From Struthio camelus (taxonomy: Eukaryota; Chordata; Aves; Struthioniformes; Struthionidae), in assembly GCF_040807025.1 (NCBI RefSeq), contig NC_090946.1:7172001-7236000 (forward strand): a stretch of DNA of 64,000 nucleotides, in the 5' to 3' direction. Position numbers and translations under genes: made by a program. Below, one piece after another: positions 13,001 to 25,530 of the stretch. Within the stretch, counting starts at the first letter, position 1, and every line of letters starts with the position of its first letter. The notes under the pieces are model-generated. The model saw only the letters and a list, made by a program, of their open reading frames with translations, had not been told where the DNA came from and searched no databases.

Positions 13001-16000
13001 CGGCATGCATTCAGAAACATGAGTTAAAGACTTATATCTAATCATTGTCCAGGTCTCCACAGTGAATACAGTGCTAGAGCAACAGACAACTGTATATCTC
13101 ATTTTGCCTGTGGCTGGAAGTTGCTCTCTCTTCCTGCATTCATAACGCACTCAAGAGAAGGAAGAATGAAACATTAATTTTGGCTGCCCAGCATAGGGAG
13201 CTATGTAGTTCAGTGTAAAGTGTATGCAGATTGCCTGCAAATCAAGGATTTTTAAGTTCCCATAAATCCACATCCTTCTGCTCCTGACCACTACAGACCT
13301 TCTGCGTTTGCTTCCCAAACCAACGAAGTAGACAGGGCATTTGTTGGTTCTGTGAATGTGGCAAAGCAGCGCAAGTCGAAAAGGCTGGTGCTTACTTTTG
13401 TGCCTTTATCATCAAGCTGGGGAACACAGCAATGGGTTTAGCAGAAAGCATGCAGAGCCACTGGAAGTATTTCAGCAAACTGACTGCAGTATCAGGCGTA
13501 ACTGAAAAGCATACAACATCACACAGCAGGGACTGAGTTCTGAACACAAGCAAGCTCCGTGTTCAGGAGAAAGGTTGAAGGCCCACACCCAATCCCTCCT
13601 AGCTGCACAAGCAGCAATACTTACCGCCCAGTATCTTTTTGTGTATGCAATATAAAATGTGTGACAGTGGAAGTAGGTAGGAAACAGGAGCGGAGGAAGA
13701 GCTGTAAGGGAGAATCCGTTATCACTGTTAATAATAATGAACTGAATAACAGACACCACACTGCAAACTGCAACCAAAGGATCCCCGAACAGTCGCTCAA
13801 TATGGAGAACGTCTGAGAAGTTTCAGGGCTATGGCCTTATACAGACGTTTCTGGAAGCTATCAGTATGCCTCAAAACAGAGAAACAGTGAGTGACCTGGG
13901 AGCCTACTGGTCTCAGAAGTAAAACAAAGGTGACACAAGAAGTTCTCCAAAGCCAGATTGAGGACGGTTCCTGCTCTTTAGCATGACAGTCTTGCTGATG
14001 CTACTGCTAACATTACCTGTGGTCACAGGTAACGTTGTCTTCTGTTTCCTCGTGGGGAGCTATGGCCAAGGCTTCTCTTCAATAAGAGTGAAATGAAAAA
14101 GGGGCAGGGAGAATTCTGCAAAGTAAGGAGGCAAGGTCTCTTCACCCCTGTGCTGAAACTGTGCTAGTTTGGAAAAGGAATAAAGCTTCACTAGGTCAGG
14201 GAGAGGCAGGGGGACAAGCACGAACCTAGTGATCAGGGCTGATGATTATATTCTTCCACACAGGCACCTTAGTGCTACTCAAGTCCTGTGGCTTGGATCT
14301 ACAAGCCCCATTGGTTCTTATGGCATTACAAGAGAATGGAGATACTCACTGATGAAGAAGTATTTGTGCTGATGATTGTATGGCATGTATTTTTTCTTTT
14401 TGATCCCAAGCTGTGAAAAGAAAGAACAACAAAATGCTGAGTGAAGACTAAGCAACCCATTCAGGTAACTTTCTGTTTTCCGTTCTTGTCTCCCAAGAAG
14501 CACTCTTTGTGCATAGTTCCTACAACCCTCATTACTACTGTCTCCCTCTTGTGTACCTGTCCTATTAGCTTACATACATAATATGCCTTAGAAAAGGAAA
14601 AGGAAGGGAAATCTTCAATCCAGTGAACAGCTTTAATGCCTTACAACTTGTAAAGTTCTTCAGCTACAAATAATTAAGCAAACCAGAAGCCTTTCTCCAG
14701 TAAGGGAAAATAAGTGAAATAAGTAAGTAATTGCTACAAGGTAGATCTAGATATACTCATGACAAAACAAAAGAGAGGTAATATAGCCTGTAAGAAAAAG
14801 CTAAATTGGCAGGAAGCAAACTGCTGTCACAGATACCACCATTATCTGCACTGGAAGGGAATAACGAAGCAAAAGTTATACCAGAAGCTTTCATCCATTA
14901 AAAGATGGTGTGATCTCTAAGCGTACAAGGGTTGTGATAAAAATAATTTTGAGGGTGGGTAGAGGTGAATTTTAACTGTTGAATTTCCTTGTTTTTGTAT
15001 TCCTATTCCTATTACATTCATAATTCATTTGGTGCAATCTTAGATATTTCAAGATATTTCAGTTATATTACTGGTCAAAAATAGCCATAAGTACTTCCTC
15101 TGTTTTCTTTTTCTACTTCATTCTCTGATTCCGTATACTTACGCTGACAGCTTCACGCTGGCAAAAGACTTATGAGGAGAAAGACATTTCACCCCTAACT
15201 GTTATAGCTATGCTGACAGAGCCTCAAAAATTGATGGAGTTGGGCAACAAAAGGGATACAGCGTTGCCTCAGGCTGGCGCTCCTGGTGGTGGTCTAGTTG
15301 TACAAGCTGAGAATGTCCTATGCTGTTGCATGACCTCTGCCCATGAAAGGGACCTGCCAATAAACAGTTCTACAGAGCTACGTGAACAGCCCTTGGTTCC
15401 TCAGCCCTGCTGTTACTGGCTGCCTTTTGCGATAAGGCTTCTGCCTTCTCCTAGAAAGCACAAACATGCAGAAGCAGTCTATACCTCTGAGCCTCAGGCA
15501 TTAGTATGAAGCAATAAGGCTTACAGGTTATCTAAGAATCATTAATTAGCGTGTTGTTATGAAATCCAATAGGTCATTAGATTGCTATAATCGTTAATAG
15601 TCCTTTTCGTGGTGGGGCTTCCACAGCACGTAAAACACATAAATCACATCTAATTTATTTACAACTACTCGTCAACTGTCTAAGCAACCTTTAAAGGAAC
15701 TTACTGTAAACTATGACCTGCTCCTGAAGACTGAAGAAAATGGACACAGAAATGAAAGTAATTTTTTTTCAGAAACTGTCATCACATCTTAGTTTTAGAT
15801 CTTTATGTTCTAATGTGCTTCTTGTTGACTAGCGGGTTCTTCCCATTTCCTAGCACATGGGCATGAACACACACACATACACACACGCTGACCTCCACAG
15901 AGAATTTTTTCCCCAAAGTAAACAAGAAAGGGTGCATATCAATGTCAGGATCTTTCTGGAAGCAGTTGGGCTTGGCATGATGCTGGGAGTGCAGAAGAGT

Positions 16001-19000
16001 CCACCATTTGGCTGAGGCCCCCTGTTAAAGTGAAAAACAAAGTATGAAGAGTACGATGATCTCAGAGCCAGTTAAAACATGCACTTTTGCAGTAAGGACA
16101 TCAAATCTAATAGGCGTTTCCAGAGTCGGGTACTTACAATCAAATGGCACATCACAAACTTATGCAGCAAGTGGTTCCACTTGGTCTTCCTGAAGACTGA
16201 AAGATGACCTAAATCATGCTGTAACCAAGAAGCCTGGACCTGGAAGAGGAAAAAGGAACCACTGAGAGCAGGAAAAAGAGGAATCACAATCAGGACAGTG
16301 CCATACCCATCCTTTGCTTTGATTTATCAAGATTTACTTCTCAGCTACTTCTCCAACACCGCAAGCAGATAGGAGCTACGAAGGCTTGACATTCTTGAGG
16401 GTTCCCCTAAAATATCTCTTGCAGGAGGGAGTCACAGATTAAGCATACCGAGAACTCCCCACATGCAAACTTTCTTATTTGCACTTTCTGTAAACACATG
16501 CCACGCAAACTGTGTTTTCTAACAACTGAAGAGGAGAACTATGCCAGGTGAGGAAACGGAGGACTATGAAACTGCAATACTATTATATGTATGACAGTCC
16601 ATGCAATTCTTTGCATATATGCTATGGGCTTGGTAGCTTACCTGCGAAATGGTCAGTGCCGCCAGAGAGACAATAAAGGGTATTAACGATGTCCCAAAGT
16701 AGAAGAGAATGAGCCAAGCAGCAGCATCCAGCAGGAGGATGTGAGTGAGGTGCAGGAAGAAGAAGAGTCGGTTTGGCTTCAGAAGTCCCATCTTCTCAAC
16801 AGTGGCACGCAATTCACGGAAGTCTTCCACCAGCATTTTCTGTGAGAAGCACCAGTGTTAGAACATCCCTTGCTCCTAGGGCATGGCACTGCAGTCTCAA
16901 GGCCCTTTTCAACATGCTGCAATTGCAGTAGGCAACTAGGCAAAGGAAAAGTTGGGGCAGGCTAGGGGGAGTGGGAAAAAGAGAGTCTTGGACAGAGGGA
17001 AGCAGTGAGGTCCATACAGACCAAGGAACGTTTGCACACCAAGACCGCTCCTATCCCATCTGTGCCTCTCTTGTGAGGTTTTTCTTTGACATATCAGATT
17101 GATGACTCCCACAATGCCATCAACAGTGCTTCTGTGGATGATTAAGGAACTGGACTTTGAGACTGCTATAGAGGGCCCTACAAAAGGGCAGTGCCAATAC
17201 AGCCTGTGAAACTAGGCTTATTTTATGGCTAATACACTCTGCCTGCATCCTCCCCCTACAGATATCTACAATAGAAGGGAGTAGTAGGGTTTGAAAACTG
17301 ACTATCAGATGGAGAGAATTTCTGAATATTTGGTTAGCTCTTTCTCAAAGCAGGGGAAAGAAGAAAAGGCGATAGCTGTGATATTCGTGAGAGCAAAGCA
17401 AGGCTCTGTTATTTTGCTAAGGTTGCTGTGATAAGGAAAACTCCATCTTCAGGAGTCTCATTCTAAACCACGTAAACATGGATTCAGACTAATATTCATT
17501 TATTATTCCTAGGCAGTAGCACAAAAAAATAGTGGAAAAAAAATTAGATCCCACTGTTGCAGGAGGTATGCTGATACAGAAGAACAAGGTCTAACGTCAG
17601 AATATTCCGCTTTAATCTACTTTTGGTTTGACTGATGGGGATAGACTTACGTTCTTAGCGGGCTCAACACTGGGTTCCTCTGGTGCCAGCTCCCCAATCT
17701 GCAGTGACTTCAAGTACTTGCTCACGAGCAGCTTGTCAACATGGAATGCTACAAAGGCATCCTGCAAACGTACGAGAGTAAAGGAAGAGATTAGAAAAAG
17801 CAGCACTGTTACTAACCTCCATCCGCTGCGCACACTAACGCTAGGGAGGAGCCACAGCGGCAGAGATAGCTGGCTTACCTTTCCACCTCGTCAAGCTTTT
17901 GCTGACCTTTTTATTCTTGTCTTTGTCCTCCCCTCTCCTTAAGTGAGACCTTATTTCAGCTGACAAACAGAAGAGGTCCGACTTCCACTACTGCAGTTAT
18001 TATGGGTATACAGGTGCCATAACGCAGGGTTGAATGAACGCCTAAAGCGCAGCTTAGTTTCCTTGCCTTTCTTCCCTTTCCCACCCAGTTTTAGTAACTC
18101 TTCTGTCTCCTTTGACTTTCAGGTGCTCAGACCAGCAGACCAGAATCTTGTTTGCTGTGCAATTTGTCAAAAGAGAATGTTGCCTTTTAAATCTGACTGC
18201 TTAAAAGGAAAATGCAGTTCTTCTTATTGACAGACCGGGAGGAATTTTAACCTTGCAGAAATATATCCTTCCCAGAGGCTGCACTCACACATTTCCCAAT
18301 GTAATCATGCAAGAGCATCAAGACTTTTGTCATACTCCGGCTATACATAAAGAAGGGAAACGACACTGCAAGAAGCGATACAAGTTCTGAAGGAGGAGGA
18401 GGATAGGTGACAGCATCGAGAAGCCTGCCCTAGGAGAGGAAGCAGAACAATATCCCTATCTCTGGGTAGAGAACTCCACGCAGGAAGGATTTCACCAAGG
18501 ACCACGTGATGCAGGGAAACCTTCTGTTTTCTCTAGTCCTTGGCGTTATACAAAAGGAAGTGAATGCAAGGATCCAGTTCATATTCACAGGTCTGGTTAG
18601 GTGCCGCTGATCTACCACAAAGAGCACTAAACAGCGATGGTGCGATAGCCTCCAGGCAGGGTCAAGGACAAAAGGGCAGGATACAGAAAGACAGGGGAAG
18701 AGGAAACGCCCTGAGAGCGTATGGAGGGGGCAGCTGAAGCCCTGAAGGAAACAAGAAGACGTGCTTGGATATGCTGCAGATGAGACTCCAGGGTCCTGGG
18801 TATGTTCACCCTGCAGCTCCATGTAGCTGTCACTGAGTTCGCTCTAAACAAGCTAGTTCAGGTATCGCACATAATCAGGCTACACAGGAGAGCACAGAAA
18901 TACACATACGCTAATTTTTCCTGCTTCTGCAAGAGGTCGACTAGTGCCAGCCTCTAAGATAACTGAAATCAGACGGCTTCCTCCGTGCTGTATTACGCCA

Positions 19001-20550
19001 CCCTGCATTGTAGACGTACCTGTAGTGAATATCCCACCTTTTCTCTCTCTCTCTCTCTCAAAAGGTTTTTCTGAGGCCAAGATTCATAGCTGGCAAGTAA
19101 GCAGAGTTCAAGATAGAGCAAGATACTCCAACATCACATGTATCAATTAGCCTTGGAACAAAACCACATTCTGAATACTGTTCCTGGTCAGATGTGATGA
19201 GGCTGTTGTTATCCAAGAGTGCTGAGTTGATGGAGCTTTACTTGCTCTTCAGCATCTCCGGAGCAAAGTTAAAAAGTAAAAACCCTTCCTATTAATTTCA
19301 CTTACAGCCCTTGAGCTGCAGTTTCACGATGCGTGCTTAAAAAACAAAAGGTGGGAAAATAACCAGGCATTTTTCTACTCTGGTGCATAGTCTCTAAATG
19401 TGCACAAGTGTGAAGATATTTGAGCTGGTGTCGCATGAAACTGGCTGAAGTCTGGCAAGGCTTAATGATCTGGTCATGGCAGCAACCTGTAAGAGCCATC
19501 TCAGATCCCAGAAATAAAATATCTGTACTTTCCAAGTTTATGCATTGTCGAGTATTCCAGCATCCTCAGATGAAAGAAATTTGACCGTACTAAATGAAAG
19601 AAAGCTGACTGCAGTAAAGAAAGCAAATGAATGATGGAAAATATGGAAAGCAAGCTATAGCATTTGAAATTTAAATTTAGTGGACTGAAAATTGTTTTCA
19701 CTTCTGTGAGCATCAAACATCCCCTATCTAAGGAGGATCAGGGAACTATTGGCCTTGGGTTGTTTTTCAAAAGACAGAGCAAGGAAGCAAACGACGCTTT
19801 TCACATACTGATTTATTTGTACAGAAGCTGATTTACTCCTATTTTCACACTTTCCACATGTATCAGAAGGCAAGAACTCCAGGGAATATGCCAAACGGTG
19901 TGGCATGTCCCCACAGCTTAGTAGGGACAAAAAATAGCAGTCAAATAGGAAAGGTGGTGAACGGAAGTCTTCTCACCCATGGAGTGACACGCCAGCAGTT
20001 GGACACTTGCTATCGACGTAATTCTTTCAAACAATTTTGCTCACCCCGAGGGCCAGAAGGCCAATATGCAATAACTACAAAAACTTTTCTGGAAAAACTG
20101 CTTGTGAAAGCAGGCTGTCTTTGCCCTCCCTACGTGATGTGGCGTGGCACACGACGAGCGATACCTTTCTTAAAGGTATGTTTCTGGGAGCGACCGCTGC
20201 AGCTACCAAAGGGCCGTTGCTGTACATGTGTGGCAGCATCCCCCTGCTACCCTCGCTGTAGGCACCCACTGAAGTCGCTACAGTACCTGCAAGAGCGATA
20301 CTGGGAGAGAGGGAATCCCCAACACTTGAGCAGCGCACCACCACCACCCCCCCCCCCGGGGGCCCGGCGCGCCCCTCACCGTGGCGTCCTGCCCGGCGTG
20401 GCTGACCAGGAGGCGGGCGCCTCCCGGGTGCCGCCGGCAGAAGCGGCTGATGTCGTACACCTTCCTGTCGATCACCAGCCAGCGCTCCTGCGGCTCCGGC
20501 CCCCGGCCCGTGCGCAGCCCGATCTCCGCCCAGGTGAAGCGCCGCGGGGC
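10010..20550 (-). CDS. FADS1-like fatty-acid desaturase (tandem copy A), start codon unresolved
   Basis: Twelve minus-strand exons: about 20550-20380, 17761-17651, 16839-16642, 16239-16138, 16021-15893, 14410-14350, 13701-13625, 12751-12654, 11928-11832, 11184-11105, 10383-10258 and 10061-10010 (TAA). Exons 2-12 equal those of the copy at 51.5-61.2 kb in length and phase, all borders are GT/AG, and there is no internal stop. It encodes an N-terminal cytochrome-b5 domain (HPGG, then AFH in exon 2) and a membrane desaturase with boxes HDLGH, HSQHH and QIEHH (the last split across exons 10/11), ending LDAYLHK. The family works in the ER on polyunsaturated acyl-CoAs. Motifs such as GQDAT and [13 protein letters not shown] place it nearer FADS1 than FADS2. 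Oddities: no in-frame ATG lies upstream of the RRFTWAEI block. The frame is open back to a TAA near 20730, and the nearest ATG (20587) is one base out of frame. The coding part runs to at least 433 residues. Unusual changes include WWTLLH where copy B has WWNHLH. It could be functional with an unseen 5' exon, or be losing function. Confidence 0.85.
14009..14036. repeat. Near-perfect hairpin, 13-base arms
   Basis: TTACCTGTG and CACAGGTAA face each other across a two-base GT. Extending outwards gives 13-base arms with one mismatch (AACA against CGTT). It lies in intron 6 of the FADS1-like gene. CAGGTA/TACCTG cores can bind zinc-finger E-box proteins, but that is a possibility and not shown here. 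Confidence 0.8.
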
Positions 20551-20830
20551 TCCCGGCCCGCTCGGCGCTGCCCGGCAGCGGCACCATCCCCGCTGCCGAT
20601 CCCGGCGCTCCGCGCTCGGCCCGGCCTTTAGGATCCTCCCTCCCTCCCTTCCTTCCTCCTTGCGGCCAGCCAGCGCCCGCGTTTGCTCCTCCCGGCTTTT
20701 CGCCGGAGCCGCGGGAGCAGGGAAGCCTTAGCCTAAAACGCGCTTCAACCCCCTGGTTGAATCGGCGAGCCGGCACCCCCCGCCCCTTGCAGCTCCGTCT
20801 GGATCCGACGGGAAAGCGCAAGTTACGCCT
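20380..20830 (-). promoter_or_regulatory. CpG island and presumed promoter of the FADS1-like gene (copy A)
   Basis: CG-rich, CpG-dense sequence covers exon 1 and about 280 bases upstream of it, in sharp contrast to the AT-rich DNA on either side. An inverted CCAAT (ATTGG) lies near 20868. No TATA box was seen. Immediately upstream is a run of 24 T (20903-20926). The transcription start is unknown; a further 5' non-coding or coding exon cannot be excluded. Confidence 0.6.
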
Positions 20831-20902
20831 GACGGCAAAGCCATGCCCACGGCCCTAAGAAGTCAGTATTGGGTTTGGGAACCTGCTGAGCAACCCCCTT
20901 TC

Positions 20903-20926
20903 TTTTTTTTTTTTTTTTTTTTTTTT
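20903..20926. repeat. Poly-T run (24 bases)
   Basis: An uninterrupted run of T just upstream (in gene sense) of the copy A CpG island. It reads as poly-A on the gene strand and could mark an old retroposed tail or a nucleosome-free stretch. Confidence 0.9.
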
Positions 20927-22919
20927 GCATTTCCAGTTTTCCAGCGCTCCCAGCAGGAACAGGGCAGGGAGGAGACGACTTCCACGCTGCTGCTACAGTG
21001 CGAAAGACTCTTCTCCCATCCCTGGGCTACGCCTGGGATGGCGCGCACAAAATGTTACAATAGATAACATGCTACCAGCATAAGTGCTTTTGTTCTCCCG
21101 CCCCCTCTTTCTTGCTTGCAAAATTGCTAAGTAAACTATTGATTTTGGGGGGGGGGAATAGAACTATTAACTTCTGGAAATGAATATTAGTTACAAAATA
21201 GCACTTGGTTCAGCTATTTTCTATCCTTCTAAAGCAGTCATAATAGCCACCTGACTTTCTTTTAGCTTAAAGATAGACCATAAAGTCTTGAAAATAATAT
21301 ACAACACACCTGATTCAATGATTTCTTCATTCCATACAAAAGTCCATATTAAAGTCTGCATCAGTATCAATCTGGATGGAGGAGAACACAACTAGGACAG
21401 AGTTTTCTAAAGCATTTGATCAAACCTTAAATTAATGTTTCAGTTACTACTATCTTTCAATAGTTTGTAATATTCCATTTGCATTATTTCCTATACGTTT
21501 GTAACATCTCTCTCGTCTCTACTTTGCACAGTTTTCCCCAGTGTTCATTTGCTTTTGAGTCTGCTTGGGCTAGCAAAGCGCTCTCTCGACAGTAATTCTG
21601 CAGTCTACGTTTATTTTTAGAAATGTTGATCCAAAGAACCACGAGGAACCCCATATAGTTAGAACAGTTTAAAGAGGTGTTTATGACTTTTCTGCTTTAA
21701 AGGGAGGTGTGGAAAGACACAAAAGCCCATTACTCAAGCCAATTCTGAACGACAGCCAATGAAATAAGATGCTTTAGAAATAGGCTTTATACTTGTCCTC
21801 CTTGACCTGTTTCTTTGCTTCTCCCCTTTCACAGTAGGGTGTCGGAGACAAGGGGAGACATGCTCATCCTATGATGATCACAAGCCTCAGTTTATTTGCG
21901 CACTCTTATGATTTATATAACAGAGTTAATTAGTTCATACATATTGCAACAGCCAAGCTCCTTATAGGTTTGATACAACTTAGTGCTTATCTTGCAAAAC
22001 AGTTACTCTCGTGTTAACGTACGTGAGTCCTTCTTAACCACAGTCAGTTATTTACAGCTTCGTTTGTGCTGATTTAGTATTTGACCCTCCTTTCACATCT
22101 GCTTCTTCAAGCACTTCTTCAGACACGAACTTCGCGTGCTTTTTATTGCCCTTTGGCATGTAGCCATCTTGCAGTGAGACTTCCCACAGTAGGGAGTCAA
22201 AAAGCTGGTTTTCCTTCTTGTTCCTGGGCTTTGCCATCCCACACAGTCACTCTCAGTACTTTTTACAGACCTTATTTTTGTTACATTTGAGATCAGGTGT
22301 GTACTGATGCAGTGGATACGACTTAGGGGCACAGCAGAACTTGTTTCTTTTAGCTTCCCTCCTACACTGAATCCTCACTACTGAGTATTCCCCAGAGAAG
22401 GAGGTAGAACTCAGTCCACCTTGTCCTAATTTCATACCTCCTTAGCTGCTTTTTCTGACTCCAAAGCTCCCTGCAAAGTTAAATTAGCTTCCACACCACA
22501 ACTGGTGTTTGGGAACTTAATGTAGAAGTATTAAGCAGCCCTGGCAACCTGGATATTTCAGGAGATAGGTAACAGCGTCACTGGAGCTTTAGATTTTGAA
22601 AAGTGTCCTTAAGCACCCAAAACGGCAGCCAGGCAATTAAGTTCTTTCACGGATGAATGCCAAACCTTTGGACAACCGAATCTTTAATTACTCAAGAATG
22701 AGCCACGCACAGCCCATTCAGAGAAGGAACTCACTGTTGTGTGGTCAGTGCACCGTTCATGACAGAGGCTCCAAACTGTAGACATTACTCTGATAGAAAT
22801 GCTGATAATAATAATTGCTATTGTATCAATTGACTGCTGTTTGCAATGGAATGATATGTTTGATAACAATTCATTTATCTGAACCATAGCTGTCTATCAC
22901 ATGAAGTTGCCAACTACTC

Positions 22920-22963
22920 TTTTTTTTTTTTTTTTTTTAAACTGGAACCTCCCCCCCCCCCCC
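22920..22963. repeat. Poly-T then poly-C homopolymers
   Basis: Nineteen T (22920-22938), a 12-base spacer, then thirteen C (22951-22963). Low-complexity sequence and a likely site of length error. Confidence 0.9.
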
Positions 22964-22989
22964 GAAGCTGAATGTATGCATTTCCAGTA

Positions 22990-25530
22990 TTGCAGGTCTC
23001 TGTTTTCACATTTTGCAATCTGTCCTTTCATAATAAAAGATCTCATTTACTGAAAACAGAAACTTCAGATTATGACTTGAGAATACATCTACCTGATACC
23101 CACTTGTTCCCTTATATAGCCCACATTTTTGTGCTCTCTAATCCATCCTTCCCTTCCTTGCGTTGGGGTGATGTGAACCGAACCTGTGGCACGGTGCTTT
23201 CTTTCACGAAGCCTGAAAGAAAAAGTAGATTTTGAGTGGGGTTAAATGGACCTTGTATGCAGGTTAAAATCAGAACACTGATTTTCCAAACTGTGCTGTA
23301 GCACCTTATAAGTGCTTAACGTATTTGCTGGCTCCGAGGAGGAATGTTAGTTCCCTTTCCGCGAGCCATGGACCACATGGCAGTTCTTGAACACCAGAGA
23401 AACATTAACAAGACAAACGGCACCAAAGAGGTGTCTGGGGAGACCAAGCATGTTCAGGTTTGGACAGGAACTTTCTCTCCACTGATAGCAGGATCATCAA
23501 TAAATCTCAGGAGCATCACTATCTATCCTCTTCTGCCATGACTTGGGAAACCAGACAAGGTGGGATCACATTCAGTTATGAATGCTGTGTGCGTTTGGAA
23601 GACAGAATGGAAGATGGTATTTGTTTCAAAAAGTTTTAGAGGCCACGATACTAAATAGCATTATTGTAGACTCCTTTTGCCTGCACAAATGCTGAAAAGC
23701 TGGAGTTTAATGTTTCCAAATGAAGTGCAACCTGGATATTGATGGACTCCATCACCAGTTTCCACACTCAGAAAATGCGCTAATGAGTAATCCTACAGGA
23801 TTGGGGATGAGTAGCGCCACACTTTAGACCAAACATGTCCCTATCTGCTAGTACGCTATTTTATGGCATAGGCTTATTCTTTCACCCTGGCAGGTGAGGC
23901 AACTGCCAATATACGTGCAACTTTCTTGCCATTTACTACAATTCAAAATATTTATCAGAGGCAGAAAGAAGACACATTATTGATTTGCCTGATAACCAAC
24001 ATATCAGAACCACTGTGGCTTTCTATTTTTGCTATTTTGAACTACCATAACATCAATTCAGGCTGCATCTTCTGTTATAACACAGTAATATCTTTCTAAT
24101 GCGTTCCTTTTCCGTCACAGTTGTGGCCAGTGTTAAGAGTTTCAGTAACAAAAGATATTATTAATTTCAACGACACAAGTTGTTGAAAGGGTGTAATCAG
24201 AGCAGCCAGCCACAAAATAGACCCCAACATCTCCATAAACAGGAATCTCTGAAAACACTGCAATGGTTTTGGGGTATTTTTAAATGGGAAGGAGATAGTA
24301 TCTCAGGCCAGGAGCCTCTTAAAAGCCTGGTGGTTGTACAGCACATAAATGAGCAGAAATTTTTTCCTGTTATTAAGTGATTCAGCAAGATCTGCCTTAT
24401 CAGCTAAGCTACTTAAGCATCTAGGACTTCTGCTGCATAACAGATGTGCAACCATTATCTTCCAGGTGTTTCTAAGTCTTAGGAGAATGCCAATAAGCTA
24501 CCTAAATAACTGCCTCATGATTGATGCTCAGAATGAATCTCTGCAAAGAAATAAAGAATCACTTAACTTTTCCTGCTGAGTGCTTCTCAGATTGAAGTCT
24601 TCACAGAATCGGCCTCGTCATTGGCAATTCACCAAAAATTATGCCCGTCACCTCCTAGACAGCTTCTAACTGTTCTGTGCTTTTTAGCTTTCATTGTTCA
24701 GTGATCAAGCTGGCAAATATAAACAGCAATGGGCTCGGGTAAAAGTAGAACAAAACATCTCTTACACTCTTCATAGCTTTCACAAAAGCTGGTTACTTGA
24801 AGAACATGAAAATCCTTACAGATCTCATACCATATCCATAAGAAAATGAATCTTAAGCAAGCTGTTCCTTGTTTCCCTCCAGTTCAAAATCCCATAACTA
24901 TTTTTGCATCCTGGGGCTAGTTAATGACCATCAGCTCCCCCACTACTTCTGTGAATGAAAGATCAAAACACCTCCTCTAAAGCCACACAGAGGAAGCACA
25001 TCCTTGAAGCAATAAGCCTCTGCTGGCAAGGATCTTTAGCAAGTTTTTAGAAATTCTTCCTTGCACCTCGTTCACGGCCCTGAACACTAGCCTAGAAAAG
25101 ACCCAAGTGAGCAAGCCTCTGTTAAATACGTTTCAGTGGAGTAAATGATGTGGCAGAGCTGATGCTGGTTGTATTCCTTCCAGATGTTCCCCACTGCTCC
25201 ACTAGTGTGCTCCACAGTTAGCTAGCACCACGTTGAGAGGTCCTCCTGATAATGACACAGCAAAGTTTGTTAGAGCTACTTTGTGGAAATTTCTGAAAGG
25301 TTAAATAATGTGACCCAGTGGAGGTCAGCAAAGAGACAAAGAATGTGCAGAACAGCTAGAAGTTCAGAATAAAAAAAAATACGGTATGACTGGATGGGTG
25401 GCACTGGCAGTACTGTATCCTTGCATTTTCATCTGTTGCAACATGTGCTTTCATAATAACAGATCTTATCTACTGCCCCCTAAAAAGCATCAGTGTATGA
25501 CTCAAGATTTGCAGCACAAACATATCTGTC
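22990..25530 (+). repeat. Pair of diverged direct repeats, about 100 bases each
   Basis: The segments at about 22990-23090 and about 25425-25530 share an ordered set of words: a TTTTCA...TTGCAA block, CTTTCATAATAA, AGATCT, TACTG, then TATGACT. The best 28 bases differ at only 3 positions, while the rest aligns loosely with gaps. This could be two copies of an old dispersed repeat or a remnant of a local duplication. I do not recognise the family. Confidence 0.45.

Noticed and set aside
13180-13265. tRNA/SINE-like stretch in the copy A intron between exons 8 and 7
   Set aside because: A faint A-box and B-box spacing is visible, but neither box matches well and no cloverleaf could be drawn.
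19858-20821. Long open frames on both strands across the copy A CpG island (257 and 248 residues)
   Set aside because: They are shadow frames of the GC-rich exon 1 and its flank: rich in P/A/G/R, without motifs, and overlapping the conserved cytochrome-b5 frame.
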